From the NCBI RefSeq assembly GCF_002531825.1, contig NZ_NWSX01000009.1:146369-210368 (forward strand): DNA of 64,000 bases, in the 5' to 3' direction. Origin of the DNA: Rhizobium sp. J15. GTDB taxonomy: Bacteria; Pseudomonadota; Alphaproteobacteria; Rhizobiales; Rhizobiaceae. The notes beneath the pieces were generated by a model that was given only the letters and a program-made list of their open reading frames with translations, was not told the origin of the DNA and did not search any database. Below, piece by piece: positions 46,052 to 54,784 of the stretch. Position 1 is the first letter of the stretch. Every line of letters begins with the position of its first letter. A program made the translations under genes and the position numbers.

Positions 46052-46087
46052 TTACGACTGACGATTTTTGAATTTCGTCAGTCGTAA
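46052..46087. promoter_or_regulatory. Operator with 13-bp perfect inverted repeat
   Basis: TTACGACTGACGA at 46052-46064 is exactly inverted (TCGTCAGTCGTAA) at 46075-46087 with a 10-base AT-rich centre. It lies 19-54 bases upstream of the tetR start codon, over the expected promoter, so it should be the repressor's operator. Confidence 0.78.
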
Positions 46088-46211
46088 AATATCAGACGTC
46101 ATTTGTCAATATCGAAGCATGGAACTGCAACAGCGCGAAAGGTTCTGCGACGCTGCTTCCCGGCCCACTGACCACGGCATTTCGGAAAAGATCTCGGTGC
46201 GCGGGAGAAAA

Positions 46212-46245
46212 ACGAAAGTGCCGCGACACGGTAGCGCGCGGCACT
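46212..46245 (-). terminator. Terminator after osmC
   Basis: On the minus strand AGTGCCGCG and CGCGGCACT form a perfect 9-bp stem (46245-46237 with 46225-46217), then TTTCGTTTTT. It is 21 bases past the osmC stop. Confidence 0.8.
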
Positions 46246-46265
46246 CGTCGGCGACAGCAGAAAAA

Positions 46266-46697
46266 TCAGGCGAGCTTGACGTCGAGCGTGATCGGCACGG
46301 CGGCGAGCGCCTTGGAAATCGGGCAGCCGGCCTTCGCCTTGTTGGCGAGTTCGGTGAAGGTCGCCTCATCGGCGCCGGGGATGCGGCCGGAGAGCGAAAG
46401 ATGGATGGCGGTGACGGCAAAGCCGCCCTCGACGCTTTCGAGCGTCACCTTGGCGGAGGTTTCCATATGCTCGGCGGTGAAGCCGGCTTCGCCGAGGATC
46501 AGCGACAGCGCCATGGTGAAGCAGCCGGCATGGGCAGCGCCGATCAACTCTTCCGGATTGGTGCCGGGAATGCCTTCGAAGCGGCTTCCAAAGCCGTAGG
46601 GATAGTCCTTCAGCGCGCCGCTCTGCGTCGAGATCAGGCCTTTGCCGTCCTTGAGTCCACCGGCCCAATGGGCCGAAGCCGTACGATTGATCTGCAT
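46266..46697 (-). CDS. osmC: OsmC-family peroxiredoxin-like hydroperoxide reductase
   Basis: A 143-residue protein that reduces organic hydroperoxides through two active Cys residues. These are Cys 59 in GAAHAGCFTMALS and Cys 125 in KAGCPISKAL, both in the OsmC positions, with the partner Arg in GSRFEG. The length and the N-terminus ASAHWAGGLKDGKG fit OsmC rather than Ohr. It stands alone, with its own terminator. Confidence 0.92.
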   Translation of the reverse strand: MQINRTASAHWAGGLKDGKGLISTQSGALKDYPYGFGSRFEGIPGTNPEELIGAAHAGCFTMALSLILGEAGFTAEHMETSAKVTLESVEGGFAVTAIHLSLSGRIPGADEATFTELANKAKAGCPISKALAAVPITLDVKLA

Positions 46698-46845
46698 GCC
46701 GTCCTCCTGTTTTCGGTTGAGCTTTCAGGCAGCGGCGGCGCCGCTCCAAGCCTGCGGGAGATCAGGTTAGCCTTCCCGACAGGCAATATAACGCTCTATC
46801 GGCAGAAGACGACAGGCTTGTAAAAATCGCCGTCGGCAATGCCGC

Positions 46846-47628
46846 TCAGACGGGATGCTGCAGCACGCTGAGGCCGCCATCGACCGTCAGGCAGGTCGCG
46901 TTCATGAAGGGGCATTCGTCGGAAATCATGAACACCGCCGCCATGGCGATCTCCTCCGGCGTTGCGATCCGCCCGCCGGGATGCAGCTTCATCGTCTCCG
47001 CCTTGGCCGCTTCGGGATCGGGGAAGCTGTTCCAGTAGTCGATCACCTTCTGCGTCGAGACATAGCCCGGCGCCAGCGCGTTGACACGGATATTGCGGGC
47101 CGCATATTCCAGGCCCAGGGATTTCGTCATGCCGAGCAGCGCATGTTTCGCCAGCGGATAAGGGAAGGTGTGCGGAATGATGGTGAAGGCGTGCGTGGAG
47201 GCGATATTGAGGATGACGCCGCCGCCCCGCTCGATCAGGCCGGGCAGCACCGCCTTGCAGCAATTCCATGCGCCCTTGAGGTTGACGTCGAAGCAGCGGC
47301 TCCACTCTTCATCCGTCGTGGCGAGCGGCTCGGCAAAGACATTGACCCCCGCATTGTTGACGAGTGCGTTCAGCGGACCGATCTCCTCATTCGCCTCGGC
47401 AACCGCCAGTCTGATCGTTCCGGCATCGGTTATATCGGCCGGCAGATAGCCGATCCGGCCACCGGTGCTCGCGAGCTCTCCCGCTGCCCGAGCCAGCAGC
47501 GCCGCATCGCGGTCAACGAGATAGACGGCCGCATTCTCGCTGACGAACGCCTTCGCGATCGCAAGGCCGATACCCTGCGCAGCGCCGGTTATCAGGATGT
47601 TCTTGCCCTGCAGGCGGTTGCCCATCAT
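46846..47628 (-). CDS. SDR-family sugar dehydrogenase
   Basis: A 260-residue short-chain dehydrogenase. The dinucleotide motif is TGAAQGIGLAIA near residue 13, NNAGVN lies near residue 87, and the catalytic triad has Ser in IASTHA and YPLAK. The C-terminus DGGLSVLQHP is typical of the FabG-like group. It is the last gene of the AraFGH/epimerase operon. Its ATG at 47628 follows GGAGGAG and overlaps the epimerase stop. Context suggests oxidation of an aldose such as L-arabinose or D-galactose at C1. The frame extending to 47886 is a shadow within the epimerase. Confidence 0.88.
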   Translation of the reverse strand: MMGNRLQGKNILITGAAQGIGLAIAKAFVSENAAVYLVDRDAALLARAAGELASTGGRIGYLPADITDAGTIRLAVAEANEEIGPLNALVNNAGVNVFAEPLATTDEEWSRCFDVNLKGAWNCCKAVLPGLIERGGGVILNIASTHAFTIIPHTFPYPLAKHALLGMTKSLGLEYAARNIRVNALAPGYVSTQKVIDYWNSFPDPEAAKAETMKLHPGGRIATPEEIAMAAVFMISDECPFMNATCLTVDGGLSVLQHPV

Positions 47629-48515
47629 CTCTCCTCCGTTTGAACCGGCAGCGCCGACAGCTCGATCGTCACCATGCCGGAAAGAACCTCCCCCGGCGCG
47701 AGCGGCATGAGGCCGCCGAACTCCGGCAGGTGATGGCCGTTCGGCAGATGGCTCATCGGCTCGAGGCAGAAGAAATCCGTGCGGTCGATCCGCATGTACA
47801 GCATGAACCGGCTGAGCGCGGCATCGGCTTCCAGCGCCGCCTGAATTCCAAGTTCCGGCCAGGCGATCGCTGCCTGCCCGTCCCATCCCTCGAAGGCATT
47901 GTTCATCCAGAGCCGCGGCAGCGGCTTGCCGGGGCTGAAATCGAAATCATCGGGAACCGGGCCGGGCTCGCCGGGGAGATGGTCGTGACGCTCGTTCCAG
48001 AAGCGGTCGGCGGCAATCGTCAACCGCGTTTCCGGCGTCCTGACGAAGAAGGGATGCTGGCCGAGGCCGAAAGGCAGAGCCGCCTCACCCCGGTTCTCCA
48101 CGGAAAGCGTCAGCGCCAGCCGATTGCCGGCGAGGCGGATCTCCTGCCGGGCGAGATAGGCATAGGGCGAGATCCTGTCGGCATCACGCGAGAAGCAGAG
48201 CCGCATATGTTCGGGGCTCAATTCCTCCAGTTGCCAAAGGCTGATCCAGCCATCGCCGTGCAGATAGAGGGGATCGTGGCAATTTCGCTGGAAGACATAG
48301 TCGCGTCCGCCGAAGGACATAGTATTGCCTTCGACGCGGTTGCCGAACGGCACCATGGGAAAACTTGCGAAGATCCCCTCCGGGCCGCCGGCCGGAAGGA
48401 GAAAGGGCTTGCCGCGAAACGTTGCGGCGGTGACGGCAGCGCCCCGGCGGCTGACCCTGACCAAGAGATCGCCGTGGCTCAGCTCGATTTCATCTCCGCC
48501 ATGTCCGTTGCTCAT
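47625..48515 (-). CDS. Aldose 1-epimerase (mutarotase) family protein
   Basis: A 296-residue galactose-mutarotase-fold enzyme interconverting alpha and beta anomers. The catalytic His lies in PFGLGQHPFFV, an earlier conserved His is in DPLYLHGDGWISLW, and the substrate Arg is in FGNRVEG. It overlaps the permease gene by four bases and the SDR start by about three, so it sits in a coupled operon. It would supply the anomer required by a sugar 1-dehydrogenase. Confidence 0.88.
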   Translation of the reverse strand: MSNGHGGDEIELSHGDLLVRVSRRGAAVTAATFRGKPFLLPAGGPEGIFASFPMVPFGNRVEGNTMSFGGRDYVFQRNCHDPLYLHGDGWISLWQLEELSPEHMRLCFSRDADRISPYAYLARQEIRLAGNRLALTLSVENRGEAALPFGLGQHPFFVRTPETRLTIAADRFWNERHDHLPGEPGPVPDDFDFSPGKPLPRLWMNNAFEGWDGQAAIAWPELGIQAALEADAALSRFMLYMRIDRTDFFCLEPMSHLPNGHHLPEFGGLMPLAPGEVLSGMVTIELSALPVQTEER

Positions 48516-49462
48516 CCACGCCGCCCTGCCGCCGAAGACCTCAGATTGTCGAGCAGGACCGCGATCAACAGGATCAGCCCGCGCACGACATACTGATAGA
48601 ATGCCTGGATATTCAGCAGATTCATAACATTTTCAGCAATGCCCATGATCAGCACGCCGACAATGACGCCGCTCATCGCCGCCCGGCCGCCGGCAAGCGA
48701 GACGCCGCCGAGAACGCAGGCCGAAATCACCGAAAGCTCGAGCCCGGTCGCAGCATTCGGCTGGCCGGAAGTGATGCGCGAGGCAAGCAGGATGCCCGCA
48801 ATGCCGCAGACGAGGCCCTGCAGCGCAAAGATCCAGACGCGCATGTTGACGACGTTGACGCCGGCAAGCCGCGAGGCCTCCGGATTGCCGCCGATCGCCA
48901 GCGTGTTCTTGCCGAAGACGGTGCGGTTGAGCACGAAGCCGAAGAAGACGAACAGGATGAGCATGATCCAGATCGGCGTCGGCACGGTAAGAAAGCGCGA
49001 CAGCGCAAGCTGGTAGAAGGCGGGATCGTTGATGCCGACGGCGCGGCCATCCGAAGCGATCAGCGCCAGCCCGCGCACGATCTGCATGGTCGCGAGCGTG
49101 GTGATCAGCGCGTTGATGCGGAAGCGGGCAATAACGATGCCGTTGACGAAGCCGACGAGCGCGCCGCAGAGCAGGGCTGCCAGCAACCCGACCGGAATGG
49201 AGCCCGTCGCGTTCGAGACCATCACCGCAGCCATGCCTGAGAAGGCGACGATCGATCCGACCGAAAGGTCGAAATCGCGCGACGCAAGGCAGAACATCAT
49301 CGTGCAGGCGACGATGCCGATCGTGACCACCGATTGCAGCAGACCGAGCATGTTCCGCTCGGTGAGGAAGTTCGGGACGAAGAGCGAAACGATGACGAAG
49401 GCGGCGGCGAAGATCACCACCAGTCCCTGTTCGCCGAGAAGGATTTTTTTCAACGAGTTCAT
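48512..49462 (-). CDS. araH: Sugar ABC transporter permease (AraH/RbsC type)
   Basis: A 316-residue permease of the carbohydrate uptake CUT2 class, with 8-10 helices and the family region GLLAALLCGALVGFVNGIVI and ISACVLGGVSLAGGRAAMSG. It overlaps both neighbours by four bases. Name by analogy with the binding protein, which resembles AraF. Confidence 0.85.
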   Translation of the reverse strand: MNSLKKILLGEQGLVVIFAAAFVIVSLFVPNFLTERNMLGLLQSVVTIGIVACTMMFCLASRDFDLSVGSIVAFSGMAAVMVSNATGSIPVGLLAALLCGALVGFVNGIVIARFRINALITTLATMQIVRGLALIASDGRAVGINDPAFYQLALSRFLTVPTPIWIMLILFVFFGFVLNRTVFGKNTLAIGGNPEASRLAGVNVVNMRVWIFALQGLVCGIAGILLASRITSGQPNAATGLELSVISACVLGGVSLAGGRAAMSGVIVGVLIMGIAENVMNLLNIQAFYQYVVRGLILLIAVLLDNLRSSAAGRRG

Positions 49463-50985
49463 CGTCCCTGTTCCTGATGCTGGATAGTGCCGGCGGCATT
49501 CTTGTCGGGAAGCGCTGCCGTCAGAATGCTGCGCTCGTCGAAATCCGGTCGCGCGACATCAGCCGCCACCCTGCCCTGGCACATCACCATGATGCGATCG
49601 GAGATGCCCATGACTTCGGGCAATTCGCTCGATATCACCACGATCGCCATGCCACCGGCGGCCAGCTCATAAAGAATTTCGTAGATCTCGGATTTCGCCC
49701 CGACGTCGATGCCGCGCGTCGGCTCATCGATCACCAGCACCTTGATACCCTGTTCGGAAAGCCATCGGCCGAGAATGACCTTCTGCTGGTTGCCGCCGGA
49801 GAGATTGATGATGTCCTGCTTGCGTGACGGCGTTCGCACCCGAAGCCGGGCAATGAACTCATCTGCCAGCGCCGCCTCCTTTTTCGGGTTCAAAATCCCG
49901 AAGGGGGAGAAATGCCGGCGCGACGAGATGGCGATATTCTCTTCGATCGACCGCCCCTGAACGATACCGTCGGACTTGCGGTCCTCGGGGCAGAGCACCA
50001 TGCCGGCATCGATCGCCGCTTTCGGATCGTTCGGCAAAACGGCGGCGCCATCGATCCTCACCTGGCCCTGGTCTCTCGCATCGGCGCCGTAGAGCAGCCG
50101 CGCCATCTCGCTGCGGCCGGCGCCGATCAGGCCAAAGAAGCCGAGGATCTCGCCCCGGCGGACCGAAAAGCTGATCGGATTGCGCAGCCTCGGCCCCGAG
50201 AGATCCTTGACCTCCAGTCTCATGTCGCCGAGCGGGCGCTCGCGCCATCCCCAGATATCGCTGATCTCGCGGCCGACCATCTCCGAAATGATCTGCTCGC
50301 GCGTCGTTACGGCGATCTCGGGATGATGGGCGGCAAGCTTGCCGTCGCGCAGCACCGTCAGGCTGTCGCAAAGCCGGAAAATCTCGTCGAGCCGGTGCGA
50401 GACGTAGAGAATGACCGTGCCCTTCGCCTTCAGCTTATCGATGAGTGAAAACAGGATTTCGCTTTCGCGCGAGGAAAGCGAGGACGTCGGCTCGTCGAGC
50501 GCTATGACCCTGGCGTCGAGCATGACGGCCTTGGCGATCTCGACCATCTGCCGGGCGCCGATCGAAAGCGAGGAAACCTTGGCCGACGGATCGACATCGA
50601 TGCCGATGTCTTCGAGCTTCGATCGGACCGTCTCGATCAGGGTCTTCGCATTGATCACGCCGCCCTTGGCGGGAAAGCGGCCAAGCCAGAGATTTTCGGC
50701 CACCGTCAGCTCCGGAACGAGCTGCAGTTCCTGGTGGATGACGATGACGCCGGCGTGGAAAGCGTCGCGAACGGATCCGTATCTCTGTTCCTCGCCCTCG
50801 ATGAGGATGCTGCCGGCATCGGCGGCCTGATCGCCGGAAAGCACCCGGATCAGCGTCGATTTGCCGGCGCCGTTCTCACCCATCAGGCCGTGCACGGCGC
50901 CCTTCTCGACGCTGAAGGAGACATCGGCCAGCGCCTGCACGCCGGGATAGCCCTTGGAAATGTGTTTGAATTCGAGGAAAGCCAT
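49459..50985 (-). CDS. araG: Sugar ABC transporter ATP-binding protein, duplicated (AraG/RbsA type)
   Basis: A 508-residue protein with two fused ATPase halves. The first has Walker A GENGAGKST near residue 38 and the signature LSIGARQMVEIAKAV. The second has the degenerate Walker A GLIGAGRSE near 285, normal for CUT2 ATPases, with LSGGNQQKVILGRWL and Walker B VLVIDEPTRGIDVG. The ATG at 50985 with GGTGGAG upstream is preferred to a GTG six bases earlier. Confidence 0.9.
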   Translation of the reverse strand: MAFLEFKHISKGYPGVQALADVSFSVEKGAVHGLMGENGAGKSTLIRVLSGDQAADAGSILIEGEEQRYGSVRDAFHAGVIVIHQELQLVPELTVAENLWLGRFPAKGGVINAKTLIETVRSKLEDIGIDVDPSAKVSSLSIGARQMVEIAKAVMLDARVIALDEPTSSLSSRESEILFSLIDKLKAKGTVILYVSHRLDEIFRLCDSLTVLRDGKLAAHHPEIAVTTREQIISEMVGREISDIWGWRERPLGDMRLEVKDLSGPRLRNPISFSVRRGEILGFFGLIGAGRSEMARLLYGADARDQGQVRIDGAAVLPNDPKAAIDAGMVLCPEDRKSDGIVQGRSIEENIAISSRRHFSPFGILNPKKEAALADEFIARLRVRTPSRKQDIINLSGGNQQKVILGRWLSEQGIKVLVIDEPTRGIDVGAKSEIYEILYELAAGGMAIVVISSELPEVMGISDRIMVMCQGRVAADVARPDFDERSILTAALPDKNAAGTIQHQEQGR

Positions 50986-51054
50986 CGTCACTCCACCGCG
51001 AAAATTCCGGCGGCACGCGTAAGCGGCCGCCGGAGATGCATCATTCGGGAATGA

Positions 51055-52038
51055 TTACTCGATGCCGAGATCCTTGCGGACCTTCTCGTAATCGCCGCGC
51101 AGCGCCAGCGAACCGGACGTCAGCGTCAGCTTTTCCGGCTCCTTGCCGTTGGCGATCCAGTCGTACATGTTGAGCGCCGTCTCGTAGCCGTGGCGTTTCG
51201 GCGAGATGATAACGGTGCCGAAGAAGCCCGTCGCGGCCGGCTTCTTGAATTCGTTGATCGCCGACTCCGCGCCGCCGATGCCGACGCCGATGACGTTGGC
51301 CGCCGGGATGCCGACCGATTCGGACGCGCGGACGGCGCCGAGAACGGCTTCGTCGTTGAGGCCGAAGGCGACCCAGTATTTGACGTCGGCATGCTTGTTG
51401 AGAACCGTGGTCGCGGCATTCAGCGCCGCTTCCGTATCGGTCTTGGCCTGCGGCGCGTCATAGATGTTTTCGGCCGGGAAGCCTGCGGCCTTCAGCACGG
51501 AAATAGCGCCCTCGACGCGGTCGACGGCGGTCGGCAGTTGGTCGTAGGAGACCCGGATCGCGCCGACAGTCTTCATGTCCCAGCCGCGCTTCTTGATTTC
51601 GTCGACGATGGCCTGGCCGACCGTCTCGCCGATCTTGGTCGCCGAGATGCCCATATGCGGCACGTCTTCCAGCGGCTTGCCGTCGGCGCTGACGAGGCGG
51701 TCGTCGACCGTCATCAGCTTCAGCTGGTTGGCTTCGGCCTTGGCGACGATGCCGGGGCCGAGCTTGACGTCGGGCGTGCAGATGATGAAGCCCTGCGCAC
51801 CCTGGGCGCCGAGATTATCGATCGCCGACTGCACCTTCTCGCCGTCTTCCGCACCGATCTTGACGACGGTGAAGCCTTTTTCCTTGGCGGCCTGATCGGC
51901 GAACTTCCATTCGTCCTGGAACCACGGCTCTTCGGGCTGCTTGACGATGAATCCTATTTTGACGTCCGCGGAAAATGCCGAGCCGGCTGTCAGAATGGCG
52001 AAAGTGCCAGCCACAATAGCTGCTTTGAACAAGCGCAT
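51055..52038 (-). CDS. araF: Sugar ABC transporter binding protein, AraF-like
   Basis: A 327-residue periplasmic binding protein. The signal peptide ends at about residue 23 (GSAFSADVK). The mature start VKIGFIVKQPEEPWFQDEWK and the later FIICTPDVKLGPGIVAKAEA closely recall E. coli AraF, which binds L-arabinose and also D-galactose and D-fucose. It is the first gene of the operon with araG, araH, epimerase and SDR, and is divergent from the GntR gene across an inverted repeat. The gap to araG is 69 bases. Confidence 0.88.
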   Translation of the reverse strand: MRLFKAAIVAGTFAILTAGSAFSADVKIGFIVKQPEEPWFQDEWKFADQAAKEKGFTVVKIGAEDGEKVQSAIDNLGAQGAQGFIICTPDVKLGPGIVAKAEANQLKLMTVDDRLVSADGKPLEDVPHMGISATKIGETVGQAIVDEIKKRGWDMKTVGAIRVSYDQLPTAVDRVEGAISVLKAAGFPAENIYDAPQAKTDTEAALNAATTVLNKHADVKYWVAFGLNDEAVLGAVRASESVGIPAANVIGVGIGGAESAINEFKKPAATGFFGTVIISPKRHGYETALNMYDWIANGKEPEKLTLTSGSLALRGDYEKVRKDLGIE

Positions 52039-52103
52039 GTCTCTCTCCCTAAACTCTGAAATCGAGCAACTGCCTCCCCGGCAGTGTGTAATGAATTATG
52101 TTA

Positions 52104-52140
52104 AATCATCATACCAGTCAATTGCCAATGTATGATGATT
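52104..52140. promoter_or_regulatory. Probable GntR operator between araF and gntR
   Basis: AATCATCATAC at 52104-52114 is exactly inverted (GTATGATGATT) at 52130-52140 around a 15-base centre. It lies in the divergent promoter region and is the only strong dyad there. The two halves are about 2.5 helical turns apart, so each may also bind separately. Confidence 0.65.
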
Positions 52141-52202
52141 AGAATAATAGGATAGCGATAGGAGCCGGGAGGGCCCGTCGCAAAGCCGGTCGAATTCGGA
52201 TA

Positions 52203-53003
52203 ATGAGGTTCGGTTTCTTCCCGGGAGAGAGCTGCGGAGAGGTGAAGTTGGAATCTGAGGGACAAAGCCGAGCGGAAAGCTCCAGCAGCAGCGAACGCCG
52301 GCCGCGCGTACGCCGCAACATCACGGCGGCGATCGCCCAGGATATCTGTGCGGACCGCTACCCCTCTGGCTCGCCGCTGCCCCGCGAGAACGATCTCTGC
52401 GAACTCTACGGCGTCAGCCGCACCGTCATTCGCGAATCGCTGAAAGTGCTGGAATCCAAGGGCCTCGTCCGTGGCAAGCCGCGGGTCGGAACGACCGTTT
52501 GCGACAGGGACGAGTGGAATATCCTGGATGCCGAGGTGCTCGATTGGATGGGGCCTTACATCAAGGAATTCGATCTACTCGGCTGCATTCTCGAGGCCCG
52601 GCGCACCATCGAACCGGCAGCCGCCGAATATGCCGCCGAACGCGCCAGCGCCCAGGAGATCGCCGATCTCGACAAGGCCTGGCGGCAGATGCGCGACAGC
52701 GCCGGCGAACCGGAAAGCTTCACCGATGCCGACGTGATGTTTCATACGGTACTGCTCACCGCCAGCCACAACCAGGTGTTCCGCCGCCTGTCGAGCGCCA
52801 TCCATGCGGCGCTGAAATATGCGTTGCATGCCTCCAACATCGCTGTCGAAAATCGGGAGGATGCGGTGCTCGTTCACGGCCAACTGGTCGAGGCCCTGCG
52901 CATGCGCGACAAAGCCGGCGCCCGCGAATGCGCCAACCGCATGCTCGATCTTGCGGTGCGCGACCTTGCCGCTGCCGAAAAGGCGATCGGCAGAACGAAG
53001 TAA
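52203..53003 (+). CDS. GntR-family regulator, FadR/FCD subtype (DgoR-like)
   Basis: A 266-residue regulator. The winged helix-turn-helix covers about residues 38-105 (PLPRENDLCELYGVSRTVIR then ESLKVLESKGLV). The FCD effector domain spans about 120-250, with metal-ligand residues in DADVMFHTVLLTASHN and the final His of VHGQLVEALRMRD. It is divergent from the araF operon and directly upstream of galactonate dehydratase, so it probably controls both in response to a sugar acid. The N-terminal 35 residues (Ser-rich) are untypical, so a later start is possible. Confidence 0.86.
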   Translation: MRFGFFPGESCGEVKLESEGQSRAESSSSSERRPRVRRNITAAIAQDICADRYPSGSPLPRENDLCELYGVSRTVIRESLKVLESKGLVRGKPRVGTTVCDRDEWNILDAEVLDWMGPYIKEFDLLGCILEARRTIEPAAAEYAAERASAQEIADLDKAWRQMRDSAGEPESFTDADVMFHTVLLTASHNQVFRRLSSAIHAALKYALHASNIAVENREDAVLVHGQLVEALRMRDKAGARECANRMLDLAVRDLAAAEKAIGRTK

Positions 53004-53066
53004 TCGATCCCACACCTCTGCAGAAATGCCGCCGATCGCAACCCCAGGAAGAGCTGAAGAACCGCG

Positions 53067-54215
53067 ATGAAGATCACCAAACTCACCACCTATATCGTTC
53101 CGCCGCGCTGGCTGTTCCTGAAGGTCGAGACCGACGAGGGTATTGTCGGTTGGGGCGAGCCGGTCGTCGAAGGTCGCGCCCTGACGGTCCAGGCCGCGGT
53201 TCACGAACTGGAAGACTACCTGATCGGCAAGGACCCCTTCCTGATCGAGGACCATTGGACGGTGATGTATCGCGGCGGCTTCTATCGCGGCGGCGCCGTC
53301 CATATGAGCGCGATCTCCGGCATCGACCAGGCGCTTTGGGACATCAAGGGCAAGGCGCTCGGCCAGCCGATCCATTCGCTGCTCGGCGGCCAACTGCGCG
53401 ACCGCATCAAGGTCTATTCCTGGATCGGCGGCGACCGTCCCGCCGACGTCGCCAACAATGCCAGGGAGGTGGTCGCGCGCGGCTTCAAGGCGATCAAGCT
53501 CAACGGCTGCGAGGAAATGCAGATCGTCGATACCAATGAAAAAGTCGAGAAGGCGGTCGAGACCATCGCCGCCATCCGCGAGGCGATCGGCCCGCATATC
53601 GGCATCGGCGTCGATTTCCACGGCCGCGTCCACAAGCCGATGGCCAAGGTTCTCGCCAAGGAACTCGATCCCTACAAGCTGATGTTCATCGAGGAGCCGG
53701 TGCTTTCGGAGAATAAGGAAGCGCTGCGCGATATCGTCAACCACACCTCGACGCCGATCGCGCTCGGCGAACGGCTCTATTCCCGCTGGGACTTCAAGCA
53801 GGTGCTTGCGGACGGCTATGTCGACATCATTCAGCCGGATCTCTCGCACGCCGGCGGCATCACCGAATGCCGCAAAATCGCAGCCATGGCCGAAGCCTAT
53901 GACGTGGCGCTGGCGCCGCATTGCCCGCTCGGCCCGATCGCGCTTGCCGCCTGCCTGCAGGTCGATGCCGTCAGCTACAACGCCTTCATCCAGGAACAGA
54001 GCCTCGGCATCCATTACAACACCGGCAACGACATCCTCGATTACGTCTCCAACAAGGAGGTGTTCCACTATGCCGACGGTTTCGTCTCGATCCCGCAAGG
54101 GCCGGGCCTCGGCATCGAAGTCGACGAAGCCTATGTCATCGAGCGCGCCAGGGAGGGCCACCGCTGGCGCAATCCGATCTGGCGCCATGCCGATGGCAGC
54201 TTTGCCGAATGGTAA
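53067..54215 (+). CDS. dgoD: D-galactonate dehydratase
   Basis: A 382-residue enolase-superfamily enzyme converting D-galactonate to 2-keto-3-deoxy-galactonate. The N-terminal capping domain begins [20 protein letters not shown]. The barrel has the Lys region [14 protein letters not shown], metal ligands in VDFHGR, IEEPV and GERLYSR, and the catalytic His in [13 protein letters not shown]. The length matches DgoD, and the substrate follows from close resemblance to that family. It lies 63 bases after the GntR gene. Confidence 0.92.
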   Translation: MKITKLTTYIVPPRWLFLKVETDEGIVGWGEPVVEGRALTVQAAVHELEDYLIGKDPFLIEDHWTVMYRGGFYRGGAVHMSAISGIDQALWDIKGKALGQPIHSLLGGQLRDRIKVYSWIGGDRPADVANNAREVVARGFKAIKLNGCEEMQIVDTNEKVEKAVETIAAIREAIGPHIGIGVDFHGRVHKPMAKVLAKELDPYKLMFIEEPVLSENKEALRDIVNHTSTPIALGERLYSRWDFKQVLADGYVDIIQPDLSHAGGITECRKIAAMAEAYDVALAPHCPLGPIALAACLQVDAVSYNAFIQEQSLGIHYNTGNDILDYVSNKEVFHYADGFVSIPQGPGLGIEVDEAYVIERAREGHRWRNPIWRHADGSFAEW

Positions 54216-54220
54216 AAGGG

Positions 54221-54247
54221 AAAGGGTCGCGCAAGCGGCCCCTTTTT
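54221..54247 (+). terminator. Terminator after dgoD
   Basis: AAAGGG-TCGC pairs imperfectly with GCG-GCCCCTTT, followed by TTTTT ending at 54247, within 10 bases of the dgoD stop. This suggests that the downstream DoxX and SDR genes may have their own promoter. Confidence 0.7.
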
Positions 54248-54310
54248 CATTCGCCATGTCGGAAATCAGGCGGCTCATCCGTCATAATGGAAGCTCAAGA
54301 GGAGGTTTCC

Positions 54311-54706
54311 ATGGCCAGAGCAATCGCAATCATTGCCGCCCGCATCATTTTCAGCTTCATCTTCTTCATGGCCGCCGGCTTCAAGTTCGCCGATATCGGC
54401 GCGACATCCGGCTATATCGCCGCTGCCGGTTTTCCGATGGCGACGTTCCTGACCTGGGTCGCGGCCTTCTTCGAAATCGCCCTGGCGCTCGCCTTCATCT
54501 CTGGCGCTTTCTTCCGCGAAGCCAGCCTGCTTGCGGGCATCTACGTGATCTTCCTTGCTTTCGCCTTCCACGGGCCATCCCATTGGCGGCAGAACCAGGC
54601 CGAATTCGGCTTCTTCGTCGATCACTTCACATTCCTCGCCGGCCTGCTCTTTGCCGCCGTTTATGGACCGGAGAAATGGGCTTTGAAGCAGACGCTGCTG
54701 AGATAA
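54311..54706 (+). CDS. DoxX-like membrane protein
   Basis: A 131-residue protein with four hydrophobic helices and the DoxX-like pattern RIIFSFIFFMAAGFKFADIG and ATFLTWVAAFFEIALALAFI. A GGAGGTTTCC ribosome site precedes the ATG at 54311; the frame open back to 53921 is a shadow of dgoD. The role is unknown; such proteins often accompany redox enzymes. Confidence 0.82.
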   Translation: MARAIAIIAARIIFSFIFFMAAGFKFADIGATSGYIAAAGFPMATFLTWVAAFFEIALALAFISGAFFREASLLAGIYVIFLAFAFHGPSHWRQNQAEFGFFVDHFTFLAGLLFAAVYGPEKWALKQTLLR

Positions 54707-54784
54707 GCGCGACGGCCCGCTCTCATCCGGAACCAACTGCCGCGCCGGACATTGGCATAGGGCAGGACGTCAAGGAGGGCCGCC

